Positions 1-7,482 of a stretch of 33,071 nt of DNA are shown here, piece after piece. The DNA is from Treponema sp. (GTDB lineage Bacteria > Spirochaetota > Spirochaetia > Treponematales > Treponemataceae). The stretch is taken from the NCBI GenBank assembly GCA_024695475.1, contig JAILIC010000009.1:1-33071 (forward strand), in the 5' to 3' direction. The position numbers and the translations under genes are program-made. The notes below the pieces were generated by a model. The model had not been told where the DNA came from. It worked only from the letters and a program-made list of their open reading frames with translations, and made no database searches. Positions within the stretch are counted from its first letter, which is position 1. Each line of letters begins with the position of its first letter.

Positions 1-122
1 ATATCTCCAAACTGATTTATTCTTCTGTCTGTACCTTTTTCTTTTAGATATTCATCGAACTTATTTATAGATGTAAAAAATAAATTCACTGCTTCCTGCA
101 ATTTTGCACTATTATCATTCAT
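1..122 (-). CDS. Partial hypothetical protein, runs off the left edge
   Basis: An open frame starts with ATG at 122 and reads leftward off the window with no stop, giving 40 visible residues beginning MNDNSAKLQEAV. A GAGG Shine-Dalgarno element lies about 8 nt upstream, and a promoter with a perfect TATAAT lies just above it (143-170). The visible part is polar and helical-looking. The family was not recognised. It shares direction with the three following minus-strand genes but has its own promoter. The real protein is longer than what is visible here. Confidence 0.6.
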   Translation of the reverse strand, partial: MNDNSAKLQEAVNLFFTSINKFDEYLKEKGTDRRINQFGD

Positions 123-142
123 ATTTTTTAACCTCGAATCTG

Positions 143-170
143 ATTATAATCTTATTTTGCTGAAAAGCAA
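143..170 (-). promoter_or_regulatory. Promoter of the left-edge gene
   Basis: On the minus strand, TATAAT (143-148) is preceded by a 16-bp spacer and TTGCTT (165-170). The predicted leader is about 14 nt and contains the GAGG ribosome-binding site. A short stem (TTTGCT-TTTC-AGCAAA) overlaps the -35 region just after the stop of the 30-aa gene, but no T-run follows it. Confidence 0.5.
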
Positions 171-175
171 ATTTA

Positions 176-268
176 CTATAAGATTTTCTCCGTTTCATCG
201 TCATCTCCCATCTTTCCCAAAAGTTCATCGATTTCATTCTGTGAAAGCACATCGTTTTTCTCGTTCAT
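176..268 (-). CDS. 30-aa peptide with FliM N-terminal (CheY-binding) motif
   Basis: The ATG at 268 follows a good AGAGGTG ribosome-binding site and its own promoter (290-318), and the frame closes with TAG at 176. The 30-aa product carries LSQNEIDELL followed by an acidic tail (GDDDE). The N-terminus of FliM in E. coli has LSQAEIDALL, the peptide that binds phosphorylated CheY at the flagellar switch, so 8 of 10 positions match. Nothing else of FliM is present. If made, the peptide could compete for CheY-P or dock on a motif-binding partner. That role is inference. The gene sits downstream of a PcfJ-like gene in an accessory-looking block, not in a flagellar operon. Confidence 0.55.
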   Translation of the reverse strand: MNEKNDVLSQNEIDELLGKMGDDDETEKIL

Positions 269-289
269 TTTTGCACCTCTTTCACCAAT

Positions 290-318
290 AACATAGTAAA
301 CGCATGGCGAATCGTTAA
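290..318 (-). promoter_or_regulatory. Promoter of the 30-aa peptide gene (repeat copy 1)
   Basis: On the minus strand, TTAACG (313-318), a 17-bp spacer and TATGTT (290-295). It closely resembles the promoters at 1877-1905 and 2567-2594, including the bases around the two hexamers. It begins immediately after the stop codon of the PcfJ-like gene. Confidence 0.55.
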
Positions 319-322
319 ATTT

Positions 323-1870
323 TTATGGCGCAATGTGAATTCTTCCAAAAACATTCGTGCGGACGATATTTTTTTTATCGCACCATTCAGAAAACGCATC
401 CAGGGCTTCACCTTTTAGCTGGCTGTTTGCAGGTCCTAGTGCCTGCCTTATAGTGAATCCAGGCGTGACTTCAATGCAAATCTTGCATTTATTCCTGAAT
501 TTGGCATACACGATTGTGGAACGCCGCTCGAACACGGCATTTTTGTAGCCCCAGCCTACGCAATTGTGCATTTTGCTGCCGATTTTTTTCAGGGTAAAGC
601 TGTCGCGGGCAACATAAAAGCACCATCTCTCTTCATCAGAAACTTTTTCAAGCTCATGCGTAGCCGGATTTTCCCGGAATTGTCGCCCGGCCTTGTATTC
701 CAAATCCAGAAATTTCTGCTCAATCGGGAACACAAGGTTAAAATCTCCGTCCACATCGCAGCAAGAGCCGTCCTGCGCAAGCTCATGCTGTCTGCGAAGA
801 AGAAAATCATGCGTATATGTGTTGAATCCCTCGTGCATCACATCTTTTTTTTCCTGATTCGTAAGATACGGACCGCATACCGAGTACATATTCAAGGCAT
901 CGGTTATCGTGATGTTGGAAACTGTCTTCTCAACAAAAAATTTCACGGTTCTTTCGATGGAATTCCAGACAGTTTTCTGGTCAGAAATCGCGAGCATGTC
1001 ACGGACAAAAGTTTTTAGCGGAACTCGGATTGTGTAAGAAATATCCCCGCCCGCAAAAGAAATCATGTAAAATTTCAGAAAAGCATAGAAAGCGAATGAT
1101 GCCGTTTTTTGAAGAAGATTCGTGTCCGTGAATCCCAAATCTTTGGCGGCAGAATAGCAAATCACGCTCTGCGGAAATTTCTGATAGAGTTTTCGGATTG
1201 CTTTCGTTGGCTTGATTCCGAGGCTGGAGAACATTTCATTTTCTGCGCTCGGAGTGTCGCCCGAAGAAAGGGATGCAAAATCCAGGTCATAAGGATTCAA
1301 TCCCCAGTGCTGTGCAATCTTGTAAAAATTCACATTGAACGGGCTGAGCATATAGCCGAGAATCACGCTGAACCCGCCAAGAGAAGAAGTGACCGTCGGG
1401 CAAATGCCGAAAATTTCCTTGTATCGTGCGCCCATTTCGCCAAGAATCTGAACCGTGATTTCCTTGCAGAGAGCACCTGCCATATCCGCGCTTTCAAAAA
1501 CCGCCGTTCCGTTCTTGAAAAGCCGCTTTCGTTCCGTATTCACTTCGTAAACATTTTCCAGAAGCCGCCTTTTTGTGGTCGAAACAGTCTGAGAATCCAC
1601 TTTGATGAACCAATTCTTCCCCTTCTTTGAGATGTCGAAATTGTAGTTGAAAATCGTATTGTCGGTGGTAAAAGGTCCTAGATATAATTTTCCGCACCCG
1701 CTTTTTAGGATGTTCTTTTTAAAAGCGGCAATATTTTCCCACTGTTTGTGAAGCCTGCAAAAAACTTGCCTGTTTTTCATGTTCACGATGGTAGGAAAAG
1801 CAGAAAGAGCCGGCTCGTCCGAAGGAACATAAGAATTTTTCAAAATATCAAATTTCCAGAATCTGTTCAT
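323..1870 (-). CDS. PcfJ-like domain protein
   Basis: The product is about 515 aa if translation begins at the ATG at 1870. An upstream TTG at 1897 is also open but lies inside the promoter. The C-terminal 110 residues carry the arrangement typical of PcfJ-like proteins: a KKIGSKMHNCVGWG segment, a beta-rich stretch with YAKFRNKCKICIEV, then a region ending in a W-C-containing helix. PcfJ-like proteins are named from conjugative plasmids, and their biochemical role is not established. The N-terminal 400 residues show no family I recognise. No Shine-Dalgarno sequence precedes the ATG. The -10 hexamer ends 6 nt before it, so a leaderless message is likely. It follows an unknown 208-aa gene with 38 bp between them. 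Confidence 0.65.
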   Translation of the reverse strand: MNRFWKFDILKNSYVPSDEPALSAFPTIVNMKNRQVFCRLHKQWENIAAFKKNILKSGCGKLYLGPFTTDNTIFNYNFDISKKGKNWFIKVDSQTVSTTKRRLLENVYEVNTERKRLFKNGTAVFESADMAGALCKEITVQILGEMGARYKEIFGICPTVTSSLGGFSVILGYMLSPFNVNFYKIAQHWGLNPYDLDFASLSSGDTPSAENEMFSSLGIKPTKAIRKLYQKFPQSVICYSAAKDLGFTDTNLLQKTASFAFYAFLKFYMISFAGGDISYTIRVPLKTFVRDMLAISDQKTVWNSIERTVKFFVEKTVSNITITDALNMYSVCGPYLTNQEKKDVMHEGFNTYTHDFLLRRQHELAQDGSCCDVDGDFNLVFPIEQKFLDLEYKAGRQFRENPATHELEKVSDEERWCFYVARDSFTLKKIGSKMHNCVGWGYKNAVFERRSTIVYAKFRNKCKICIEVTPGFTIRQALGPANSQLKGEALDAFSEWCDKKNIVRTNVFGRIHIAP

Positions 1871-1876
1871 GCAAAT

Positions 1877-1905
1877 AACATAGAGCAAAACTGGCAAATC
1901 GTTAA
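1877..1905 (-). promoter_or_regulatory. Promoter of the PcfJ-like gene (repeat copy 2)
   Basis: On the minus strand, TTAACG (1900-1905), a 17-bp spacer and TATGTT (1877-1882). Six bases separate the -10 from the ATG at 1870, which puts the expected transcription start on the start codon. The element begins right after the stop of the 208-aa gene, as copy 1 does after the PcfJ-like gene. Confidence 0.55.
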
Positions 1906-1908
1906 ATT

Positions 1909-2535
1909 TCAGACTTCTCCATTTTCCTCTTCGCGGCCATCTTCCCCTGCATCACCTTTGCTTTCATCGGTTTTACCTTCAATATATTCCCGCAAGCTTG
2001 TTCTACGCCTTTTTGCGGCTTTGCGGCAGGCGTGATATGCGTTAATGTAGTTTTCCCAGATTTCATCCCGCTCCTGGAACATCGTCCGCTTTGGTGGAAA
2101 CAAGTTATACTTTTTCATCTGGGCCATGCTTTCTCCGCGCTCATGCCCGAAAATACGCTTGAAATATTCCTTTGAGTAATCAATCGTAGAATAAACTCCG
2201 CCGTATTCCTCGTAAATTTCAAGCTCAAAATTATCGGCTTCTTCCGGGAAAAGAGATTTCATCGTCTCTGAGAACAAGCGGCTTACAATCTCGCGGTCAG
2301 CCACGGCAAGAAGCTCGCACAGTATTTTGTCGAACTGAGGCAAAAATGCACCGAGCTTTACCTTTGGCTCTCTGCAATAATATGGAATCAATATTTCAGC
2401 CAGCGCTGTATCAACAGGATATTCGCTGTAATTATCCTTTTTGTAGATTTTATATCTAATTTCAGGCCCGCCTATGACTTCAACCAGAATATAATCGCTT
2501 AATTCAATTTTTGTTTGAAATTTTGGAAATGACAT
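1909..2535 (-). CDS. Hypothetical protein, 208 aa
   Basis: The ATG at 2535 is preceded by a strong AGAAGGAGG Shine-Dalgarno sequence, so the start is secure. The protein is soluble, with no signal peptide or membrane segment. It is mixed alpha/beta at the N-terminus, has an acidic middle, then a basic KAAKRRR patch (about 170-178), and ends in a low-complexity Lys/Glu/Asp/Gly tail that is probably disordered. The family was not recognised. It shares promoter sequence and direction with the PcfJ-like gene and may work with it. In Gram-positive plasmids PcfJ is often next to PcfK, but no PcfK similarity could be confirmed here. Confidence 0.6.
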   Translation of the reverse strand: MSFPKFQTKIELSDYILVEVIGGPEIRYKIYKKDNYSEYPVDTALAEILIPYYCREPKVKLGAFLPQFDKILCELLAVADREIVSRLFSETMKSLFPEEADNFELEIYEEYGGVYSTIDYSKEYFKRIFGHERGESMAQMKKYNLFPPKRTMFQERDEIWENYINAYHACRKAAKRRRTSLREYIEGKTDESKGDAGEDGREEENGEV

Positions 2536-2566
2536 TCGTTCCTCCTTCTAAACTTGACCTGCTTTT

Positions 2567-2594
2567 AACATAGTACAGTTTTTTAAATCGTCAA
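2567..2594 (-). promoter_or_regulatory. Promoter of the 208-aa gene (repeat copy 3)
   Basis: On the minus strand, TTGACG (2589-2594), a 16-bp spacer and TATGTT (2567-2572). It shares the ATTTRACGATTT and CTATGTTA blocks with the other two copies. The leader is about 25 nt and contains AGAAGGAGG. Confidence 0.6.
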
Positions 2595-2717
2595 ATATCG
2601 TTTTTTTCAAATTCTCGGATAATCACAAAAAAATTTCGCGAAAAATTTAACTTTTCAAAAAATCTCCATATATTATTCTACATGGTACAAGCAATAAGCT
2701 ATAAGGTATAGTTTTTT

Positions 2718-2880
2718 ACGTACATTTTAAAACTCAATTACGTACATATTGAGTTTCAATTGCGTACCTATTGAGTTTCAATTGCGTACCTATTGAGTTT
2801 CAATTGCATACATATTGAGACTCATCTGCGTACCTATTGGGTTTCAATAGTTTACATTTTGATTTTCAATATGTACGTTT
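2718..2880. repeat. 22-bp tandem repeat array, about 7.4 copies
   Basis: Copies start at 2718, 2740, 2762, 2784, 2806, 2828 and 2850, with a partial copy at 2872. Copies 3 and 4 are identical and the outer copies are more degenerate. Each unit contains a GTAC-type core and, in the better copies, the inverted repeat ATTGA-GTT-TCAAT. The period is 22 bp, about two helical turns, so bound proteins would line up on one face. The unit is not a multiple of 3 and no frame is kept. The array lies in the 508-bp gap between the divergent 208-aa gene and pepT. The rest of that gap is AT-rich, with the two promoters and a 20-codon frame. Confidence 0.85.
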
Positions 2881-2938
2881 AGAAGAATCTTTTTAGACGC
2901 AAAAGATTTTATAGGGAGCTGATCACACAGGAAGTGAT

Positions 2939-3001
2939 ATGACAATCGTTGCATTACAGAGCTCCAAGAGTCTCATACAGAGTCGTGGTTGCTGTTTTTA
3001 A
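2939..3001 (+). CDS. Possible 20-aa leader peptide upstream of pepT
   Basis: An ATG at 2939 has an AGGAAG Shine-Dalgarno-like element 5 nt upstream and reads 20 codons (MTIVALQSSK...) to TAA. It ends about 40 bp before pepT. The good ribosome-binding site is the only support. The -10-like TATAAG used by pepT lies downstream of it, so it would need another promoter. It may be chance. Confidence 0.22.
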   Translation: MTIVALQSSKSLIQSRGCCF

Positions 3002-3016
3002 AAAAATGACTTATGC

Positions 3017-3022
3017 TATAAG
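3017..3022 (+). promoter_or_regulatory. Possible -10 of pepT
   Basis: TATAAG lies 21 nt before the pepT start. No convincing -35 was found at 16-18 bp. The transcript would contain the AGGA ribosome-binding site. Confidence 0.3.
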
Positions 3023-3043
3023 AGTAAAAAACACAGGATATAT

Positions 3044-4315
3044 ATGAAGTATTTACAATCAAACTCAATTGAAGAAAAAGCACTTTTAGATCGATTTATA
3101 CGTTATGTAAAAACATATTCAACCAGCAGTCAAGAAAATGCAGATAAAGGGATTACTCCATCAACCCCACAGCAAGCCGAATTTGCAAAACAACTGGCAG
3201 CCGAGATGGAACAATTGCCCCTTGCTGATGTTCAAATTTCCGAGCACAGCTATGTATATGGATACTTACCGGCAACAAAAGGTAAGGAATCCCTGCCATC
3301 ATTTTGCGTCATGGCACACATGGACACGGTTGAAGAAGTCTCCGGCAAAGATGTAAAACCAAATATCATCAAAAATTATGATGGCAGTGCCATCACTCTT
3401 GCAAATGGACTTGTTCTTGATCCAGCTGCAAATCCAGCCCTTGTCCAAGCTGGAGCCGAACGTGATACCATCATCACCACTGACGGTACTACCCTCTTAG
3501 GTGCAGACGACAAAGCAGGCATTGCAGCCATTATGACCGCAATGGCATATCTTGTAGCTCATCCTGAAGTATCACACGGAAAAATCGAAGTCATGTTTTC
3601 ACCTGACGAAGAGACAGGACATGGCATGGATCGAGTCCCTCTCAAGACAATTACATCAAAGCGTGCCTATACGGTAGATGGAGGACACATCGGCGAGCTT
3701 GAAACCGAGTGCTTTACTGCTTTCCGTTCCGACGTTACTTTTACCGGCAAATCAACACATACCGGTACCGCCCGTGCCGAAAAAATGGTAAATGCTGTAT
3801 CCATGGCAGCAGCCTTTGTCGCAAGCCTGCCTCGACATGAAGCTCCAGAAACAACTGATGGTCACGAAGGTTTTTATGCCCCTATGGATATCAGCGGCTC
3901 TATAGAAACAGCCCATGTCATGTTGTTACTCAGAGATTTTAGCGCAACCGGTATGGAACAACGAAAAACATTGGTACAAACAATCGCACAAAGCGTTGCG
4001 ACCAGTTACGGTGGATCTGTTACCGTACAGCATACCCAGCAATACCTCAACATGAAAGAAAAACTTGATACAGAACCTGAGGTTGTACAAAACCTCTACA
4101 AAGCATATAACAATGCAGGTATTACTCCTGTCAATGTACCAATACGAGGCGGTACGGATGGCTCTCGTTTAACCGAAATGGGCATTCCGACCCCCAACAT
4201 CTTTACTGGTGGTCACAACTATCATTCACGATACGAGTGGGCATCGCTATCACAAATGCTTAGTGCTGCGGAAGTTATTTTGCAACTGGCAGTTATCACT
4301 GCACAAAACTCATAA
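3044..4315 (+). CDS. pepT: Peptidase T (tripeptide aminopeptidase)
   Basis: This is a 423-aa zinc metallopeptidase of the M20 family that removes the N-terminal residue from tripeptides in the cytoplasm, so it probably serves peptide nutrition. The metal and catalytic motifs are all visible: AHMDT (His92), GADDKAG (Asp155), PDEETGHG (Glu189/Glu190), TVDGG, and the C-terminal GGHNYHSRYEW. The middle HTGTARAEKMVNA segment is the PepT dimerisation-domain signature. The length matches the family (about 410). AGGA lies 6 nt upstream of the ATG. murA follows after 12 bp, so the two are probably cotranscribed. Confidence 0.95.
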   Translation: MKYLQSNSIEEKALLDRFIRYVKTYSTSSQENADKGITPSTPQQAEFAKQLAAEMEQLPLADVQISEHSYVYGYLPATKGKESLPSFCVMAHMDTVEEVSGKDVKPNIIKNYDGSAITLANGLVLDPAANPALVQAGAERDTIITTDGTTLLGADDKAGIAAIMTAMAYLVAHPEVSHGKIEVMFSPDEETGHGMDRVPLKTITSKRAYTVDGGHIGELETECFTAFRSDVTFTGKSTHTGTARAEKMVNAVSMAAAFVASLPRHEAPETTDGHEGFYAPMDISGSIETAHVMLLLRDFSATGMEQRKTLVQTIAQSVATSYGGSVTVQHTQQYLNMKEKLDTEPEVVQNLYKAYNNAGITPVNVPIRGGTDGSRLTEMGIPTPNIFTGGHNYHSRYEWASLSQMLSAAEVILQLAVITAQNS

Positions 4316-4327
4316 AAGGAGCTGTTC

Positions 4328-5614
4328 ATGTATAAATATCGTATCGAAGGTGGTTTTCCTGTAAAGGGAACCATTAGTGCCAGTGGTAATAAAAATGCTG
4401 CACTGCCTTGTATTGCGGCGGCATTATTAACAGAAGACACTGTCATACTCCGTAATATTCCGGATATCGAAGATACTTCTGTCATGTTGCTCATTTTGCA
4501 AGCACTCGGAGCTACAGTAGAAAACATCGAGCCTCATACGTGGAAGATTGATGCAAAAAAACTTACTACCAGTACTATTCCTGCAGATTTATCAAAAAAG
4601 ATACGTGCATCAATCCTCTTTGCCGGTCCGCTTTTGGCACGAATGGGAAAAGCTGTCATGCAGCCACCAGGAGGTGACGTCATCGGACGACGACGCCTTG
4701 ATACCCACTTTTTGGCATTAAAAGAGCTAGGAGCAAATCTCGATATTTCCAGCACATTTGAATTTACTGCACACAAGCTTGTCGGTATAGACATGTTCCT
4801 GGACGAGACCTCTGTTACCGCTACCGAAAATGCCCTTATGGCCGCTGTTCTTGCAGAAGGGCTGACCATCATTAACAACGCCGCCAGCGAGCCCCATATT
4901 CAAAATCTTTGCGACATGCTCAATAGCATGGGTGCAAAAATAGATGGGATAGGCAGTAACATTCTTCGTATTACCGGTGTCAAAGAATTACATGGCTGTG
5001 AATACACTATTGGCCCTGACTATATGGAAATAGGCTCATTTATAGGTTTGGCAGCAGCAACAAAAGGTTCTGTCACCATTACAGGCGTAAATCCGCCAGA
5101 TATGAGACCTATGCGTGTTGCTTTTAACAAATTGGGCATTCGATGGACAATTGATAACAAAAACAATTTGATTGTTCCGCTCAATCAAGAGCTAAAAGTA
5201 AACACAGATATTGGTGGTATGATACCAAAAATCGATGACTCACCATGGCCAGGATTTCCGCCAGATTTGACCAGTATCATGACCGTTGTTGCAACACAAG
5301 TAGAAGGTACTGTATTAATTTTTGAAAAGATGTTTGAGTCTCGTATGTTCTTCGTCGATAAGCTCATCGGAATGGGAGCACGCATTACGCTCTGTGATCC
5401 TCATCGTGCGGTCGTATCAGGGCCTTCGATTTTACATGGTGACAATCTTGTCTCACCAGACGTCCGTGCAGGTATGGCAATGGTAATAGCTGCTATGGTA
5501 GCCAGTGGCGAGAGTAAGATAAGCAATGTTTATCAAGTTGAACGCGGCTATGAGCATCTAGTAGAGCGCTTACAAAAGCTGGGTGCTCATATCGAAAAAA
5601 TCGAAGAAGACTAA
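4328..5614 (+). CDS. murA: UDP-N-acetylglucosamine 1-carboxyvinyltransferase, Asp variant
   Basis: MurA transfers enolpyruvate from PEP to UDP-GlcNAc, the first committed step of peptidoglycan synthesis in the cytoplasm. The product is 428 aa. The UDP-GlcNAc-binding SGNKNAALP (Lys22, Asn23) and the active-site loop PPGGDVIGRRRLDTH are visible. The loop carries Asp117 where most MurA enzymes have the catalytic Cys (Cys115 in E. coli). Cys-to-Asp MurA enzymes are known to be active and insensitive to fosfomycin, as in mycobacteria, chlamydiae and Borrelia. AAAGGAG lies 6 nt upstream of the ATG. It is the second gene after pepT and converges on the 600-aa membrane protein gene. Confidence 0.95.
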   Translation: MYKYRIEGGFPVKGTISASGNKNAALPCIAAALLTEDTVILRNIPDIEDTSVMLLILQALGATVENIEPHTWKIDAKKLTTSTIPADLSKKIRASILFAGPLLARMGKAVMQPPGGDVIGRRRLDTHFLALKELGANLDISSTFEFTAHKLVGIDMFLDETSVTATENALMAAVLAEGLTIINNAASEPHIQNLCDMLNSMGAKIDGIGSNILRITGVKELHGCEYTIGPDYMEIGSFIGLAAATKGSVTITGVNPPDMRPMRVAFNKLGIRWTIDNKNNLIVPLNQELKVNTDIGGMIPKIDDSPWPGFPPDLTSIMTVVATQVEGTVLIFEKMFESRMFFVDKLIGMGARITLCDPHRAVVSGPSILHGDNLVSPDVRAGMAMVIAAMVASGESKISNVYQVERGYEHLVERLQKLGAHIEKIEED

Positions 5615-5626
5615 GCGGTACCGAGA

Positions 5627-5696
5627 TATCTAGAACAGAGCCATGGAGCGGTAACGAGCAAAGGCTACTATAGCAAGTCCTATTCTGTTCTAGATA
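5627..5696. terminator. Long-loop inverted repeat between convergent genes
   Basis: A perfect 13-bp inverted repeat, TATCTAGAACAGA (5627-5639) and TCTGTTCTAGATA (5684-5696), encloses a 44-nt loop. It spans the end of murA's transcript and overlaps the last codons of the minus-strand membrane gene. A short A/T run follows on the plus side. The loop contains a direct repeat of AGCGGTAMCGAG (about 5615 and 5648). The long loop makes simple intrinsic termination uncertain. Confidence 0.4.
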
Positions 5697-7482
5697 AAAA
5701 CAGTACTGACACACCAGAAAACAGCAAAATATATACGATAAATGCTGCAAACAACATCGTACCTTGACCAAAGGTACTAGCAACAACAAAGTTAATAATC
5801 TTAAACAAATACTGGAGTGATTCCAATATAAAGTACATTATGACTGATAACAGCGGTATAATGAACAGCCACTTAAACTTAAATACCTGGTTAGTACTAA
5901 GACGATAATTCCACGCAAACGAAGCAAAAAAGAAAAAGAGAATAAAAATAGCAAACGGATAGAGCAAGCGATTTCCGATTAACGATAGTGCCAGTTCCTG
6001 TGAATAACCATATTTATTTGCTATCGGAGCAAATCGTATCAAGGACATTAAATCCATTTGATCAACACCTCTACTCGCTGTTGCCAATACATTCAAATCA
6101 TCATAAGGCATTTCAAGCATTTGAAAGGTCTCATTAGCCGGATGCTCTTCCGCAGGTAAATCTGGCGCATAATAATAGCGCGGTTCTCTAAACAAGTTTT
6201 CACGATACCTGTCCATTGACTTTAACAGAATATACGGGATTTTTTTGCCATCTTTTTCAATCGCCAGCAGTTTTGCTGACGGTACATCAAGCGAATACAT
6301 AAAATGATTATCCGCAGTAAATCTACAGATGGTAAGATTACGTATATACCGGACCAAGTTGCCTTTATTCTTCATATCTGTTACACCACGGGCAAATACC
6401 ATAGTAATAGAGGAATCCGCATTAACAATTTTGAAGTACATGTTCTGGATGGATTCAAACCTCTCAAGGTTTTGTGCTTCATCGATAAAAAAGTACTGTT
6501 TTTCCAGACGTTCCTTTGCCAATGCAAAGTAGCGTATGATATCGGGATCCCTGCTATTATCTTTTGACTCTTGCAACAGGCGATTAAATATATAATAAGC
6601 CTGCAAGGCATCGCCTCTCATCAAGGCTTCATATCCCTGACGTTTTGTTGCAAATAATTGCTGGACAGAAAGATCTCCTGTCTTTTCCATTGCCGATAGT
6701 TTATTCCATGCCTCAGCGGCAAGCCGTTGAGCCTCTTTGAGATTTATATCAACGCCACCAAACGAGGCTATCTTTACTGCAAGCTGCGCATAGTAGTGGG
6801 CAGCAAACCAATCGCCTTTAACCCCCGCCTTTTTGGAACTGTCGATAAGTTCCAAAGCAGAATACGCTCGTACTGATTCTGGAATGTCTTCTTCTATGAG
6901 CATATCTTTTTCGGTAACCATAGGAAGTATTTCGGTATTAATAAACTCCCAAGACGATTTTCGCGATATTTCTGCCTCACGATATAGTTGTTCCGCAGCG
7001 TCGCTGGAGTGATCCAGCTGGATCGCTCGTGCAGCATACGAGTAAGCAGCATCAAAATCGCCACTGTATAAAGACATGCGGGATAAATCCATATACTCAT
7101 AAAATAAGGTGGGGCGATTTTCTAACTCAGTCCGTGCATTGACTACAAGCGGTGCACAAATTTGGCTGATAAAAGTAAGAACTGCAACCATGATAAGCCC
7201 AAATACAAATACTTTTTTATACAAGCCATACATTGCTTGTGAAAATCGGTGTTTTATATTGCCATGATCAGCAGAAAAGAGTGCACAAAGGATTACGACG
7301 GATCCTGCAAATAGTACTGATGGAAGACACTCAAAAAAGTACAATAACGTACAATACATTCTGTAGCTGGCTACCGTAGATGAAATAAGCGGTGGCAAGT
7401 TAATAGCCGTATTGCTATATATGAAACAGCCTAAAAATGTCAGAGCGACAAATAATGATATAAGTCCAAAAAAACGTTTCAT
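5680..7482 (-). CDS. Membrane protein with periplasmic helical-repeat region, 600 aa
   Basis: The family was not recognised. The N-terminus has three hydrophobic segments (about 4-22, 54-76 and 93-115), the middle (about 125-440) is hydrophilic, and three further segments lie at the C-terminus (about 495-515, 528-550 and 560-595). The stretch at about 125-330 is Ala- and Tyr-rich with TPR-like spacing (SGDFDAAYSYAARAIQLD and similar). Such a region could be a protein-interaction domain outside the membrane. The start overlaps the end of the upstream membrane gene by 4 bp (ATGA) with AGAGGA as ribosome-binding site, so the two are translationally coupled and probably form one complex. Confidence 0.7.
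   Translation of the reverse strand: MKRFFGLISLFVALTFLGCFIYSNTAINLPPLISSTVASYRMYCTLLYFFECLPSVLFAGSVVILCALFSADHGNIKHRFSQAMYGLYKKVFVFGLIMVAVLTFISQICAPLVVNARTELENRPTLFYEYMDLSRMSLYSGDFDAAYSYAARAIQLDHSSDAAEQLYREAEISRKSSWEFINTEILPMVTEKDMLIEEDIPESVRAYSALELIDSSKKAGVKGDWFAAHYYAQLAVKIASFGGVDINLKEAQRLAAEAWNKLSAMEKTGDLSVQQLFATKRQGYEALMRGDALQAYYIFNRLLQESKDNSRDPDIIRYFALAKERLEKQYFFIDEAQNLERFESIQNMYFKIVNADSSITMVFARGVTDMKNKGNLVRYIRNLTICRFTADNHFMYSLDVPSAKLLAIEKDGKKIPYILLKSMDRYRENLFREPRYYYAPDLPAEEHPANETFQMLEMPYDDLNVLATASRGVDQMDLMSLIRFAPIANKYGYSQELALSLIGNRLLYPFAIFILFFFFASFAWNYRLSTNQVFKFKWLFIIPLLSVIMYFILESLQYLFKIINFVVASTFGQGTMLFAAFIVYILLFSGVSVLFLSRTE

Noticed and set aside
566..1630. Long plus-strand frames (150 and 173 aa) opposite the PcfJ-like gene.
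   Set aside because: They are antisense to a gene with recognisable domain sequence and have no ribosome-binding site or family features.
1868..1897. Longer PcfJ-like protein starting at TTG 1897.
   Set aside because: The extra codons overlap the promoter and no ribosome-binding site precedes the TTG. The ATG at 1870 follows the -10 at the right distance.
305..1909. The repeated sequence after two stop codons contains GTTAAAT / ATTTAAC, which fits integron attC core consensus.
   Set aside because: No partner core site or palindromic attC arms were found at a sensible distance, and the shared bases are better explained by -35 and -10 hexamers at 17-bp spacing.
2718..2880. The repeat array could be a CRISPR.
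   Set aside because: The repeats are contiguous with no unique spacers, only 22 bp long, and no cas gene is nearby.
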